Positions 51,920 to 59,755 of a DNA stretch of 64,000 nucleotides are shown in pieces. The position numbers were made by a program, and so were the translations under genes. The notes beneath the pieces are model-generated. The model did no database searches, was not told the origin of the DNA, and saw only the letters and a list, made by a program, of their open reading frames with translations. The first letter of the stretch is position 1, and each line of letters opens with the position of its first letter. Source of the DNA: Chitinophagaceae bacterium (lineage in GTDB: Bacteria; Bacteroidota; Bacteroidia; Chitinophagales; Chitinophagaceae); assembly GCA_017853575.1 (NCBI GenBank), contig JAFMJI010000001.1:124001-188000 (forward strand), written 5' to 3'.

Positions 51920-51970
51920 ATATGATGTTTTCTACAATTTATTATTTGGCATGATAATCACCTTTACAGC

Positions 51971-52768
51971 ATGAAGATGTGGATTTTGTGGATGGTGTTT
52001 CCGATAAAAGCTTTTTGTCAATCTAATTGGGACCAAGTTTTACAACCCTCAAACATTTTACAATATAAACGCTCAAATTCAGACCCATTTTCAACTTCCC
52101 AATGTTATAGTAGCCTTGCATTTATTGACACAAGTGCAATTGGTATTTCAATTGAAAATAAATATTCAATCAAGGATCTTTCAAAATTGAACATCAGCAG
52201 CCAGTTTAACACCAAGAATGGAGGTTGGGGTATGCATTTCAATTTTATCGGCAACAATGTGTTTAATGGAGGATCTATTGCTACCGCATATGGCATACAA
52301 ATATCGAAGACGTTTGGGCTAGGTTTTGGTGCAAGGTTTCAAAGAGAAAATATCAGAGGATTCTCTCCCTTGTATATAATGATGCCACAGTTAGGTATCA
52401 TATATTTTTTTTCAAAAAAAATGAGTGTGGGATTTCAAGTCAAAAAATTCTTTCGCCCAACAAACAAATCCCAATCTTGGTATAAGGAGGTCGTTTCTAT
52501 CAATACAGGAATAGGAATACAGATAGATGAGAATTTTTATATAGCAATGGAGGTATTAAATCAACTCAGAAATAGATCCAGCATGAATATGTATGCTGAA
52601 TGGATGCCTACAGTATTGATTAAATCTTATTTACTGTACCAACAAACGAGTGGAGAATTGATCGGTGGAATGCAAATTAAAATCAATAAACTCAATGTAG
52701 GAATGGGAATATCTAGTCACAGTTACCTAGGAAGCTCAGGTTTTTTGACGATGTATCATGTTCTGTAA
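51971..52768 (+). CDS. Small outer-membrane beta-barrel protein, partner of the HhH barrel gene
   Basis: 265 residues with a signal peptide (about 1-16, ending KAFCQS). The mature part is made of alternating hydrophobic strands with aromatic ends (for example AIGISIENKYSI, GWGMHFNFIGNN, FGLGFGARFQREN, GIIYFFSKKMSVGFQVKKFF), as in 8-12-strand outer-membrane barrels. It broadly resembles the PorP/SprF and PorV-like membrane proteins of Bacteroidota, but I cannot assign it to one of them. It overlaps the next gene by 11 bp, so the two are made together. No -7 box was found upstream. Confidence 0.65.
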   Translation: MKMWILWMVFPIKAFCQSNWDQVLQPSNILQYKRSNSDPFSTSQCYSSLAFIDTSAIGISIENKYSIKDLSKLNISSQFNTKNGGWGMHFNFIGNNVFNGGSIATAYGIQISKTFGLGFGARFQRENIRGFSPLYIMMPQLGIIYFFSKKMSVGFQVKKFFRPTNKSQSWYKEVVSINTGIGIQIDENFYIAMEVLNQLRNRSSMNMYAEWMPTVLIKSYLLYQQTSGELIGGMQIKINKLNVGMGISSHSYLGSSGFLTMYHVL

Positions 52769-54746
52769 AATCAAATACTTTATTGCAATTGCAGTATGCA
52801 TATTTTCAAGCCATGTGGTGTATTCACAGGAAATTGAAGAAACCAATCGAATGATTGAACAAGCTGATATTGTACAAGACGACCAAGATCTAACAAAGAT
52901 GATTGGCATTGATCGTAGTGTAAAAGTGGATATCAATATAATTTCCAGGGAGGAGATGATGAAACATCAATTTCTGAATATAAAGCAAGTAGAATCATTT
53001 TTTGAATACAAAAAAACTTATGGAAAAATAATCTCAATGTTTGAATTACAGGCGATTCCGTTGTGGAATGCGGATATCATCAAAAAACTAATGAACATTT
53101 ATTCAGTAAATACATATCCGGCAGGCGATAAAATAGTCTTAGAGCAAAGAGAGAGCGGATTTCAGCAAGTTGTAATGAGGATAGGAAGATCTGGAAGCAG
53201 CGGTGGTTCATTTGATGTATTTCAGAAAGGCTTGAAAGAAACTATGATTTATAGAAATGCGAAATACAACAATCTCTATGCTGGATACTCTGCTGAAAAA
53301 GATATTGGAGAAAAAAATATTTTTGATTTTAATAGTTTTTTTATCCAAAAAGAGAGGTTTTGGATTTTCAAGAAAATAATTCTTGGAGATTATTTGATAA
53401 GCATGGGACAGGGACTTGTTCATTGGAATGGATATGAATTTGGAAAAAATTCTCATGTATTAAGTATTCTCCGTCAAGCTCAACTTATAAAACCACATAC
53501 GGGAACAGAAGAGAATAGATTTTTCAGAGGAGCTGCAATTGAACTAGAAAAAAAGCAACGATCTCTAATACTATTTATAAGCAGAAAAAAAATTGATGCA
53601 AATATTATTCTGGATAGTGCTTCTCAAAAAAAATGGGCATCATCACTCCTGCTATCAGGGTTACACAGAAATGAAAATGAATTAGCAGACAAGCATTCGC
53701 TGGTTCTCATGAGCAGTGGTGTGAGCCTAAAGCAAGATTTTAAAACCGGGCATGTATCATTAAACAGCATCACCCATTTTACAGACATTCCGATCCAAAA
53801 GCGAAATCTACCCTACAATACATATAGCCTGAATGGTAATCATTGGTTCAATTTGAGTAGTGATTTTATTTTTTCGGTTAAAAATGGAACCATTTTTGGG
53901 GAACTTGGCATTGATAAAAAGAAATCAACCGGGGCAATACTGGGTTATTTAAAAAGTCTCAACAGATATACTGATATCGGTATTCAATGGAGAAATATCT
54001 CATCATCTTACAATTCATTTTCATCAAACATTATTGGCCATCAGTCTTCGGCAAATAATGAAAAAGGCATTTACATGGGTATCAATATGAAAATTGACAG
54101 CAAATCAAGCATCGAAATGTTTGTTGACAAATACAAACACCCCTTTCCTGTATACACCACTGATGGACCACAAAGAGGCATCATATCTTCATTGACATTT
54201 ACGTATAAACCATCTAAAAAAGTTGAATTATATGCAAGGATAACTGAAAAAAAAAGCAATCAAAATGAAAATAATGGAGATGTAAAAACTCATAATCTGT
54301 ATATAAATACAACTTATCAAACAAGGCTTCATGGGAGTTTTCACGTTAATGAGGCTGTAGAACTTCGTATCAGAAATGAGACTTTTTCCAAAAGGGGTGA
54401 ACAATATAAAAATCTTTTCGGGTGGCTAAACTATATAGAGTTCATTTTACATCCAGTATTACAACCTTATAGCATTAGCTTCAGATCCAGCTTTTACAAC
54501 ACCGATGGTTATGAGTCGTCCATATATGCAATGGAAAGAGATCTTCCACATTATTATTCAATGAATTCATTTTTTGGTCGGGGAACCTCAAGTTATATTT
54601 TGTTTCAATATTCCATCAATCAAAAAATCAGCTTTTCTGGAAAATGGATGATTGATAAAAAATGCTATGATTCAAACAGGCCTATTAGTGACTTTTTTAT
54701 TACGGTTAATAGTTCCTGGCGAACACAATTGACTATAAAATTCTAA
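52758..54746 (+). CDS. ComEA-type helix-hairpin-helix domain fused to an outer-membrane beta-barrel
   Basis: 662 residues. A signal peptide (about 1-23, ending VVYSQ) is followed by an acidic linker and a helix-hairpin-helix region at 57-115 (VDINIISREEMMKHQFLN then FFEYKKTYGKIISMFELQ), with the spacing of ComEA-type DNA-binding HhH domains. From about residue 130 to the end the protein is a long series of amphipathic beta strands with aromatic girdle residues and a final SSWRTQLTIKF, typical of an outer-membrane barrel. The HhH would face the periplasm. DNA uptake is a possible role but not shown; the HhH may also bind protein. It is co-expressed with the small barrel gene upstream. Confidence 0.75.
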   Translation: MFCKIKYFIAIAVCIFSSHVVYSQEIEETNRMIEQADIVQDDQDLTKMIGIDRSVKVDINIISREEMMKHQFLNIKQVESFFEYKKTYGKIISMFELQAIPLWNADIIKKLMNIYSVNTYPAGDKIVLEQRESGFQQVVMRIGRSGSSGGSFDVFQKGLKETMIYRNAKYNNLYAGYSAEKDIGEKNIFDFNSFFIQKERFWIFKKIILGDYLISMGQGLVHWNGYEFGKNSHVLSILRQAQLIKPHTGTEENRFFRGAAIELEKKQRSLILFISRKKIDANIILDSASQKKWASSLLLSGLHRNENELADKHSLVLMSSGVSLKQDFKTGHVSLNSITHFTDIPIQKRNLPYNTYSLNGNHWFNLSSDFIFSVKNGTIFGELGIDKKKSTGAILGYLKSLNRYTDIGIQWRNISSSYNSFSSNIIGHQSSANNEKGIYMGINMKIDSKSSIEMFVDKYKHPFPVYTTDGPQRGIISSLTFTYKPSKKVELYARITEKKSNQNENNGDVKTHNLYINTTYQTRLHGSFHVNEAVELRIRNETFSKRGEQYKNLFGWLNYIEFILHPVLQPYSISFRSSFYNTDGYESSIYAMERDLPHYYSMNSFFGRGTSSYILFQYSINQKISFSGKWMIDKKCYDSNRPISDFFITVNSSWRTQLTIKF

Positions 54747-54756
54747 TGTATATTTG
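54729..54756 (+). promoter_or_regulatory. Promoter of the DUF3467 gene (TTG-N17-TATATTTG)
   Basis: Plus-strand TTG (54729-54731), 17 bp, TATATTTG (54749-54756), 17 bp before the ATG. The TTG lies in the last codons of the barrel gene. Confidence 0.55.
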
Positions 54757-54773
54757 TCTTTCAACTTTTCATT

Positions 54774-55085
54774 ATGAGCGAACAACAGGCACCCAATCAG
54801 CTTAACATAGAAATTTCTGAGGAAATGGCGGAGGGAGAATATGCGAATCTTGCAATCATCACCCACAGCCATGCTGAATTTGTAGTTGATTTTGTAAATG
54901 TCATGCCAGGCACCCCTAAAAGTCGTGTGAAATCAAGAATCATACTTACTCCACAACACGCAAAGAGGTTGATGAATGCATTACAGGACAATGTAGACAA
55001 ATTTGAATTAGCGCACGGAACGATTAAAGATTTCGAGGAAGTTCAAATACCATTCCAATACGGAGGTCCTGCAGCACAGGCATAA
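54774..55085 (+). CDS. DUF3467 small protein
   Basis: 103 residues, soluble. It matches the DUF3467 family in length and sequence: LNIEISEEMAEGEYANLAIITHSHAEFVVDFVNVMPGTP (in the first half), KSRVKSRIILTPQHAKRLMNAL, and an acidic C-terminal helix with KFELAHGTIKDFEE. It resembles a small beta-sandwich and a helix; the family has no established function. The gene has its own full promoter and stands alone, its stop codon directly against that of the convergent fabD. A housekeeping role is suggested only by how widely Bacteroidota carry it. Confidence 0.85.
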   Translation: MSEQQAPNQLNIEISEEMAEGEYANLAIITHSHAEFVVDFVNVMPGTPKSRVKSRIILTPQHAKRLMNALQDNVDKFELAHGTIKDFEEVQIPFQYGGPAAQA

Positions 55086-55976
55086 TCAACTAAACGATTC
55101 TACCTGAACAGTTTTATTGATTTTACTGATGAGTCCTTGTAAAACTTTTCCTGGACCCACTTCGGTGAATTTTGTAGCACCATCTTTGATCATCGCTTCG
55201 ATCGATTGAGTCCAACGAACAGGCCCTGTCAATTGCTCAATCAAGTTTTGTTTGATTTGATCCGGCTCAATAACAGCCTTTGCGACAACGTTTTGGTAAA
55301 CCGGGCAAACAGGACGATGAAAAGTTGTCTTTTGAATTGCCGCCTCCAATTCTTCCTTTGCGGGCTCCATCAAAGGAGAATGAAAGGCACCACCAACAGG
55401 CAGTTTTAATGCTCTTTTGGCACCGGCGGCTTTCATGCGCTCACAAGCAATGTCTATTCCGGTATTGGTACCACTTATAACGAGCTGCCCAGGACAGTTG
55501 TAATTAGCAGGCACAACCAATTCTCCAGTTTCTTGAAGAATTGCATTACATATTTCTTCTGCCTTCTCCTCAGGCAAAGCGAGAATAGCAGCCATGGATG
55601 ATGGATTCGCTTCACATGCTTTCTGCATGGCCATGGCGCGAATGCTAACAAGGTTCAATGCATCTTCGAAAGTAAGTGTGCCATTAACCACCAAAGAAGA
55701 GAACTCACCTAAAGAATGTCCGGCAACCATGTGAGGCGTTGCATTCTCCAACATTTTATAGGCAATAACAGAGTGTAAAAAAATGGCGGGTTGGGTGACT
55801 TTTGTTTGCTTCAAATCTTCTTCAGAACCATTGAACATCAGATCGGAAATCTTGAAACCGAGAATTTCATTTGCTTGTTCAAAAAACCTTCTTGCAAAAG
55901 CATTGGAATCGAAATGCTCCTTACCCATGCCTGGAAATTGGGAGCCTTGGCCAGGGAAAACGTATGCGTGTATCAT
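55086..55976 (-). CDS. fabD: Malonyl-CoA:ACP transacylase
   Basis: 296 residues. FabD loads malonate onto acyl-carrier protein. The N-terminal YVFPGQGSQFPGMG gives the oxyanion hole Gln, the nucleophile Ser is in VAGHSLGEFSSLV (near residue 93), the malonate-binding Arg in VSIRAMAMQKA, and the catalytic His in GGAFHSPLMEPA (near 203). Full length. It stands away from fabH and fabI. The 69-bp gap to folE on its upstream side shows TAACTTGC, which is a poor promoter match. Confidence 0.96.
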   Translation of the reverse strand: MIHAYVFPGQGSQFPGMGKEHFDSNAFARRFFEQANEILGFKISDLMFNGSEEDLKQTKVTQPAIFLHSVIAYKMLENATPHMVAGHSLGEFSSLVVNGTLTFEDALNLVSIRAMAMQKACEANPSSMAAILALPEEKAEEICNAILQETGELVVPANYNCPGQLVISGTNTGIDIACERMKAAGAKRALKLPVGGAFHSPLMEPAKEELEAAIQKTTFHRPVCPVYQNVVAKAVIEPDQIKQNLIEQLTGPVRWTQSIEAMIKDGATKFTEVGPGKVLQGLISKINKTVQVESFS

Positions 55977-56045
55977 TTATTGGATTAGGGACGCAAGTTA
56001 CAAAAAAGGGGGTAGAGCATCAAAAGGATCAGAAAGTGCTGATTA

Positions 56046-56642
56046 TCAATGTAACTTAGAACCAATCAATCTGATAAATTCACTTCTTGTTTCATTCTTT
56101 TGAAACTGTCCACAGAATGCAGAAGTAGTTGTTACTGAGTTTTGTTTTTGTACACCTCTCATCATCATACACAAATGAGATGCTTCAATAACTACAGCCA
56201 CTCCATGGGGTTGAAGTGCTTCTTGAATTACATTCAAAATTTGAGAAGTCAATCTTTCTTGAACCTGCAATCTTCTGCTGAATGCATCGACCACTCTTGC
56301 GATTTTGCTTAGGCCTGTTATAACACCGTTTGGTATGTATGCAACGTGTGCTTTACCATAGAATGGAAGCATATGATGTTCACAAAGGCTGTAAAGCTCA
56401 ATGTCTTTCACAAGAACCATTTCATTTACATCTTCATGAAATTTTGCGGAATCCAGTATTGCTTTCGCATCAATTTGGTATCCTTGCGTCAGGTATTGCA
56501 TAGACTTTGCCACTCTTTCAGGAGTCTTTAATAAACCTTCTCTGTTTGGATCTTCACCCAACAGCTCGATCGACTCTCTATAATTCTCGATTAAACCTGA
56601 TGTGATCTTGTCTTCAAACTGCTCAACCTTGATATATGCCAT
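56046..56642 (-). CDS. folE: GTP cyclohydrolase I
   Basis: 198 residues, type IA. It opens the guanine ring of GTP to form 7,8-dihydroneopterin triphosphate for folate, biopterin and deazaguanine products. Zinc ligands Cys and His in [20 protein letters not shown] (near residues 84-90) and Cys in [16 protein letters not shown] are present, with [23 protein letters not shown] between. It lies 18 bp downstream of two tandem PTPS-type genes on the same strand, so one transcript probably makes the enzyme and the next enzymes that use its product. Confidence 0.97.
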   Translation of the reverse strand: MAYIKVEQFEDKITSGLIENYRESIELLGEDPNREGLLKTPERVAKSMQYLTQGYQIDAKAILDSAKFHEDVNEMVLVKDIELYSLCEHHMLPFYGKAHVAYIPNGVITGLSKIARVVDAFSRRLQVQERLTSQILNVIQEALQPHGVAVVIEASHLCMMMRGVQKQNSVTTTSAFCGQFQKNETRSEFIRLIGSKLH

Positions 56643-56660
56643 TGCCTTCTGATTATGGGT

Positions 56661-57077
56661 TTATATTGTGGGGTACTCTACGAAATTACGCGGAGTTTCA
56701 TATAAACGTATTTGAAGAAGGAATTGTTCGCTCAAAAGAGGCCTTAAAATATTAAATATGACAATAGCAATGTTTTCAGCGGTTGGATTTAGCTCTTTGA
56801 ATTCTGGTACATCCAAATTGAGGTTCCTATGGTCAAATTTGGATATAATATGCTCATTAACAAGGGTTGAGAGCAATTTTGTATCAATGACGTAACCTGT
56901 TTTAGGATCTACTTCACCGATCACTTTGACTATCAATTCATAGTTATGGCCATGGTAATTGGGCAAATTGCATTTCCCAAAAAGACGATCATTTTCTTCT
57001 GCACTCAACGAAGGATTGTGCAATCGATGGGCTGCATTGAAGTGTTCTTTTCTATATACCGCAACCTTATTCGCCAT
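56661..57077 (-). CDS. 6-pyruvoyl-tetrahydropterin synthase-like protein (copy 1)
   Basis: 138 residues from ATG 57075-57077. COG0720 T-fold. Zinc His17, His42 and His44 (FNAAHRL; YHGHNYE), catalytic Cys36 and the Asp-His pair in FDHRNLNLDVP are intact, as is the Glu in RLYETPRNFVEY. The spacing Cys-x5-His-Gly-His (GKCNLPNYHGH) is that of eukaryotic PTPS (PTPS-II), which makes 6-pyruvoyl-tetrahydropterin, and differs from the Cys-x3-HGH of E. coli QueD. It overlaps copy 2 by 11 bp. It could act in a biopterin-like route or, if broad in specificity, in queuosine synthesis with queE; sequence alone cannot decide. Confidence 0.88.
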   Translation of the reverse strand: MANKVAVYRKEHFNAAHRLHNPSLSAEENDRLFGKCNLPNYHGHNYELIVKVIGEVDPKTGYVIDTKLLSTLVNEHIISKFDHRNLNLDVPEFKELNPTAENIAIVIFNILRPLLSEQFLLQIRLYETPRNFVEYPTI

Positions 57078-57483
57078 AATATTCAACGAAAATTCTAGGT
57101 GTTTCCACCAGTTTGATACAATGTAAACTTACGCCATTTGGAATATGGGGCAGCAATTGATTCCAGATTCCATCGACTAAATTTTCAATGGAACAGAGCC
57201 GCCCTGCCATAAAAGGTACATCTAAATTCAAATTGCGATGATCCAAGAGATCAACCACATATTCTTTGATGATGGAACTCAATTCTTTGGCATCAACGAT
57301 AAATCCCGTATCTGGATTGGGCTGACCTTTTACAGTTACATACAACTCAAAGTTATGACCATGCCAATTTTCATTTGCGCATTTACCAAATACCTCTTCA
57401 TTTTTCTCCCGGGTCCATGAAGGATTATAAAGTTTATGGGCAGCGTTAAAGTGTTCTTTTCTTGTTAAATAAAATATTGCCAT
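57067..57483 (-). CDS. 6-pyruvoyl-tetrahydropterin synthase-like protein (copy 2)
   Basis: 138 residues from ATG 57481-57483; the frame open for 44 codons upstream is not conserved and lies in the mqnB 5' region. Like its neighbour it has zinc His16, His41 and His43, Cys35 and the Cys-x5-HGH form (GKCANENWHGH), LDHRNLNLDVP and VETPRIFVEYYGE. It differs where copy 1 has NPTAEN: here LCSIEN, a change at the pterin-recognition loop, so the two copies may take different substrates. First gene of the run PTPS2-PTPS1-folE. Confidence 0.88.
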   Translation of the reverse strand: MAIFYLTRKEHFNAAHKLYNPSWTREKNEEVFGKCANENWHGHNFELYVTVKGQPNPDTGFIVDAKELSSIIKEYVVDLLDHRNLNLDVPFMAGRLCSIENLVDGIWNQLLPHIPNGVSLHCIKLVETPRIFVEYYGE

Positions 57484-57497
57484 AAATAACAGGGATG

Positions 57498-57505
57498 CAA
57501 AGTTA
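57498..57505 (-). promoter_or_regulatory. -7 box of the PTPS-folE operon (TAACTTTG)
   Basis: Minus-strand TAACTTTG, 14 bp before the PTPS copy 2 ATG. It faces the mqnB box only 12 bp away. No TTG at the expected -33 distance. Confidence 0.45.
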
Positions 57506-57517
57506 ACCTGAATTGCT

Positions 57518-57525
57518 GAACTTTG
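57518..57525 (+). promoter_or_regulatory. Possible -7 box of mqnB (GAACTTTG), four bases before the start
   Basis: Plus-strand GAACTTTG then CGAA then ATG at 57530. One base off the TAnnTTTG consensus at the first position, but at the same four-base distance as in five other genes. Confidence 0.35.
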
Positions 57526-57529
57526 CGAA

Positions 57530-58168
57530 ATGAAAATACTTGTTGTTGCCGCGACCTCTTTGGAGTTGGATTTTATCAGCGACATCCAAATATCAGAAAA
57601 AAACCAAGTCATCAAAAAGGTCTTGGGTGTAGGGCAGGTACCAACTACTTACCATTTGCTGAATCATATTGAAAGTCTAACTCCTGATCTGATCGTTCAA
57701 ATTGGAATTGCTGGTTCATTTGTAAATGATTGCGCCCTTGGAGAAGTTTTTGCAATAGGGGAAGAATATATGGCAGACATGGGCGTTGTAGAAAAAGGTA
57801 CTTTCCAATCCATATTTGATTTGAAATTCATGGATGAAAATCAAATTCCATTTACAAACAGGAAATTGATAAATCCTCATCATCACTTATTCCAAAAAAC
57901 CAATCTTAAAAAAGTTTCTGCCATCACAGTAAACGAAGTATCAACCTCACCTGAAAGAATAAGTTATTATCAACATCAATTCAATCCTGTACTTGAATCT
58001 ATGGAAGGTGCAGCGTTTCATTATTGCTGCATTATGAAGAATATTCCATTCATTCAAATTAGAGGTGTATCCAATTATGTGGGTGAAAGAAACAAGAGCA
58101 AGTGGCGGATTGAAGCATCCCTTGAAGCGGTTGCGAAATCAACACAAGAATTCATTTCAAATATTTAA
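57530..58168 (+). CDS. mqnB: Futalosine hydrolase
   Basis: 212 residues, nucleoside-phosphorylase fold. MqnB releases hypoxanthine from futalosine, the second step of the futalosine route to menaquinone. Visible are ILVVAATSLELDFI (start), VLGVGQVPTTYHL, the catalytic-fold VQIGIAGSF, ESMEGAAFHYCCI with the Glu that binds the ribose, and GVSNYVGERNKSKWRI with the purine-binding Asn and active-site acid region. It is followed after six bases by mqnD, the fourth step, giving a firm pathway context. It is divergent from the PTPS-folE operon by 46 bp. Confidence 0.93.
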   Translation: MKILVVAATSLELDFISDIQISEKNQVIKKVLGVGQVPTTYHLLNHIESLTPDLIVQIGIAGSFVNDCALGEVFAIGEEYMADMGVVEKGTFQSIFDLKFMDENQIPFTNRKLINPHHHLFQKTNLKKVSAITVNEVSTSPERISYYQHQFNPVLESMEGAAFHYCCIMKNIPFIQIRGVSNYVGERNKSKWRIEASLEAVAKSTQEFISNI

Positions 58169-58174
58169 ATTTTT

Positions 58175-59014
58175 ATGAAACTGAGTATTGGTATATCTCC
58201 TTGTCCAAATGACACTTTCATTTTTGATGCCATGTTGCATGGCAAAATAGATACAGAGGGACTTAGCTTTGATCTGAGGTTGGAAGATGTTGAAACTTTA
58301 AACAGGTTGGCTATAACAGGAGTTCTCGATATAACAAAAGTCAGCTATGGTGCACTACCCAGACTCTTTCCCCATTATCGCGTATTGGATGCCGGTGGTG
58401 CATTGGGCAAAGGCGTAGGGCCACTTTTCATTTCAAAAAAATTTCAACATTTATCAGAATTAGATCCCACAAATTGCACCATTGTTCTACCAGGATCATA
58501 CACAACTGCGCATTTGCTTTTTCATCTTGCACATCCCGAATTCACATCAAAAAATTTTCTTCCATTTGATCAAATTGAAGATGCAGTCATGAATGGAATG
58601 GGTGATGCGGGAATCATCATTCATGAAAACAGGTTTACTTATGCAGAGAAAGGTTTGAACAAACTGGAGGATTTAGGCGATATCTGGGAGAGCAATACAG
58701 GCTTGCCAATTCCTTTAGGAGGAATCATTGCAAAAAGGCATTTCGATCTAGAACTTCTCAGAAAAATAAATAGGGTCATTAAAAGAAGTCTTGAATTTGC
58801 ATTTAAAAACAAATCATCGTTATCAGAATTTGTGAGAGAAAATGCACAAACCATGAAGCAAGAAGTGATGCTTCAGCACATAGACTTATATGTGAATGAA
58901 TTTTCGCTTGGACTGGGCTCAAATGGGAGAGCAGCTGTCTGGAAATTATTAGAACTTTCTTCTGCACTGCATCCTGTTCCTCAAAACAGTAATTTCGAGG
59001 TATTTGTAGACTGA
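58175..59014 (+). CDS. mqnD: 1,4-dihydroxy-6-naphthoate synthase
   Basis: 279 residues. It cleaves cyclic dehypoxanthine futalosine to 1,4-dihydroxy-6-naphthoate. It looks like a periplasmic-binding-protein fold with no signal peptide: LSIGISPCPNDTFIFDAMLHG (residues 3-23), then DVETLNRLAITGVLDITKVSYGAL, the GGALGKGVGPL loop, LPGSYTTAHLL and GDAGIIIHENRFTY. The catalytic His-type and Asp residues lie in these blocks. It forms a two-gene operon with mqnB. mqnA, mqnC and mqnE are not in the window; the UbiA-type gene at 25971 probably carries out the next step. Confidence 0.95.
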   Translation: MKLSIGISPCPNDTFIFDAMLHGKIDTEGLSFDLRLEDVETLNRLAITGVLDITKVSYGALPRLFPHYRVLDAGGALGKGVGPLFISKKFQHLSELDPTNCTIVLPGSYTTAHLLFHLAHPEFTSKNFLPFDQIEDAVMNGMGDAGIIIHENRFTYAEKGLNKLEDLGDIWESNTGLPIPLGGIIAKRHFDLELLRKINRVIKRSLEFAFKNKSSLSEFVRENAQTMKQEVMLQHIDLYVNEFSLGLGSNGRAAVWKLLELSSALHPVPQNSNFEVFVD

Positions 59015-59650
59015 TTAAAACAACCCATAAAGTTGTGCATCGATTTTGGCGATGATCTTACCAAGGTCTTCTTCGTTTTCAGCAAACTTGTTTTCATCAA
59101 CATTGATTACCAACAATGGCCCTTCTTTGTATCCATCAATCCATTTGTTGTAAAACTCATTAAGACGCTTCAAATAATCAAGGCGGATATTTTCTTCATA
59201 CTCCCTACCTCGCTTCTGAATTTGTCCTACCAGTGTCGGAACAGAAGCCTGAAGATAGACCATCAAATCTGGTGGTTTCACCATCTGACGTAAGTTCTGA
59301 AAGAAATCAAAATAATTATCAAAATCTCTTTTGCTCATCAATCCCATTTCATGGAGATTGGGAGCAAAGATGTATGCGTCTTCATAAATGGTTCTGTCTT
59401 GAATAACCGTCTCTGTTCCTTTGCTGATTTCAATCAATTGATTCAGTCGGCTGTTCAAAAAATAAATCTGAAGATTAAAACTCCATCTTGGCATGTCTTC
59501 ATAGAAGTCATATAAATATGGATTCTGATCTACATCTTCAAATTGAGGTATCCATCTGTAATGTTTGCTGAGCAATTCGGTGAGCGTTGTTTTTCCAGCA
59601 CCAATATTTCCTGCAATTGCAACGTGTTTTGGTTTCTTAGCTTTGGCCAT
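59015..59650 (-). CDS. Deoxynucleoside kinase
   Basis: 211 residues, dNK/dGK/dAK family. The P-loop is GNIGAGKTTLTELLSKHY (residues 14-31). The acidic catalytic motif is QFEDVDQNPYLYDFYEDMPRW with substrate-contacting Gln in FNLQIYFLNSRL, the ERS-like motif is IQDRTIYEDAYIFA, and the lid has QIQKRGREYE with Arg. It phosphorylates deoxynucleosides to monophosphates for DNA synthesis by salvage; base preference cannot be read from the sequence. The 105-bp gap to trpS upstream on the same strand contains no TAnnTTTG box. Confidence 0.93.
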   Translation of the reverse strand: MAKAKKPKHVAIAGNIGAGKTTLTELLSKHYRWIPQFEDVDQNPYLYDFYEDMPRWSFNLQIYFLNSRLNQLIEISKGTETVIQDRTIYEDAYIFAPNLHEMGLMSKRDFDNYFDFFQNLRQMVKPPDLMVYLQASVPTLVGQIQKRGREYEENIRLDYLKRLNEFYNKWIDGYKEGPLLVINVDENKFAENEEDLGKIIAKIDAQLYGLF

Positions 59651-59755
59651 AAGTAACTTATTCTAACCCTTTTTGTACGGCGTTCAAAGTACATATTCAT
59701 TTTCAAATACCAAGAATTGACTGTACTTTTTTTTAAATATGTGGATATCATTTGA

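Noticed and set aside
57484-57615. 44-codon extension of PTPS copy 2 over the mqnB 5' end
   Set aside because: Not conserved, lies across both -7 boxes and overlaps the start of mqnB on the other strand.
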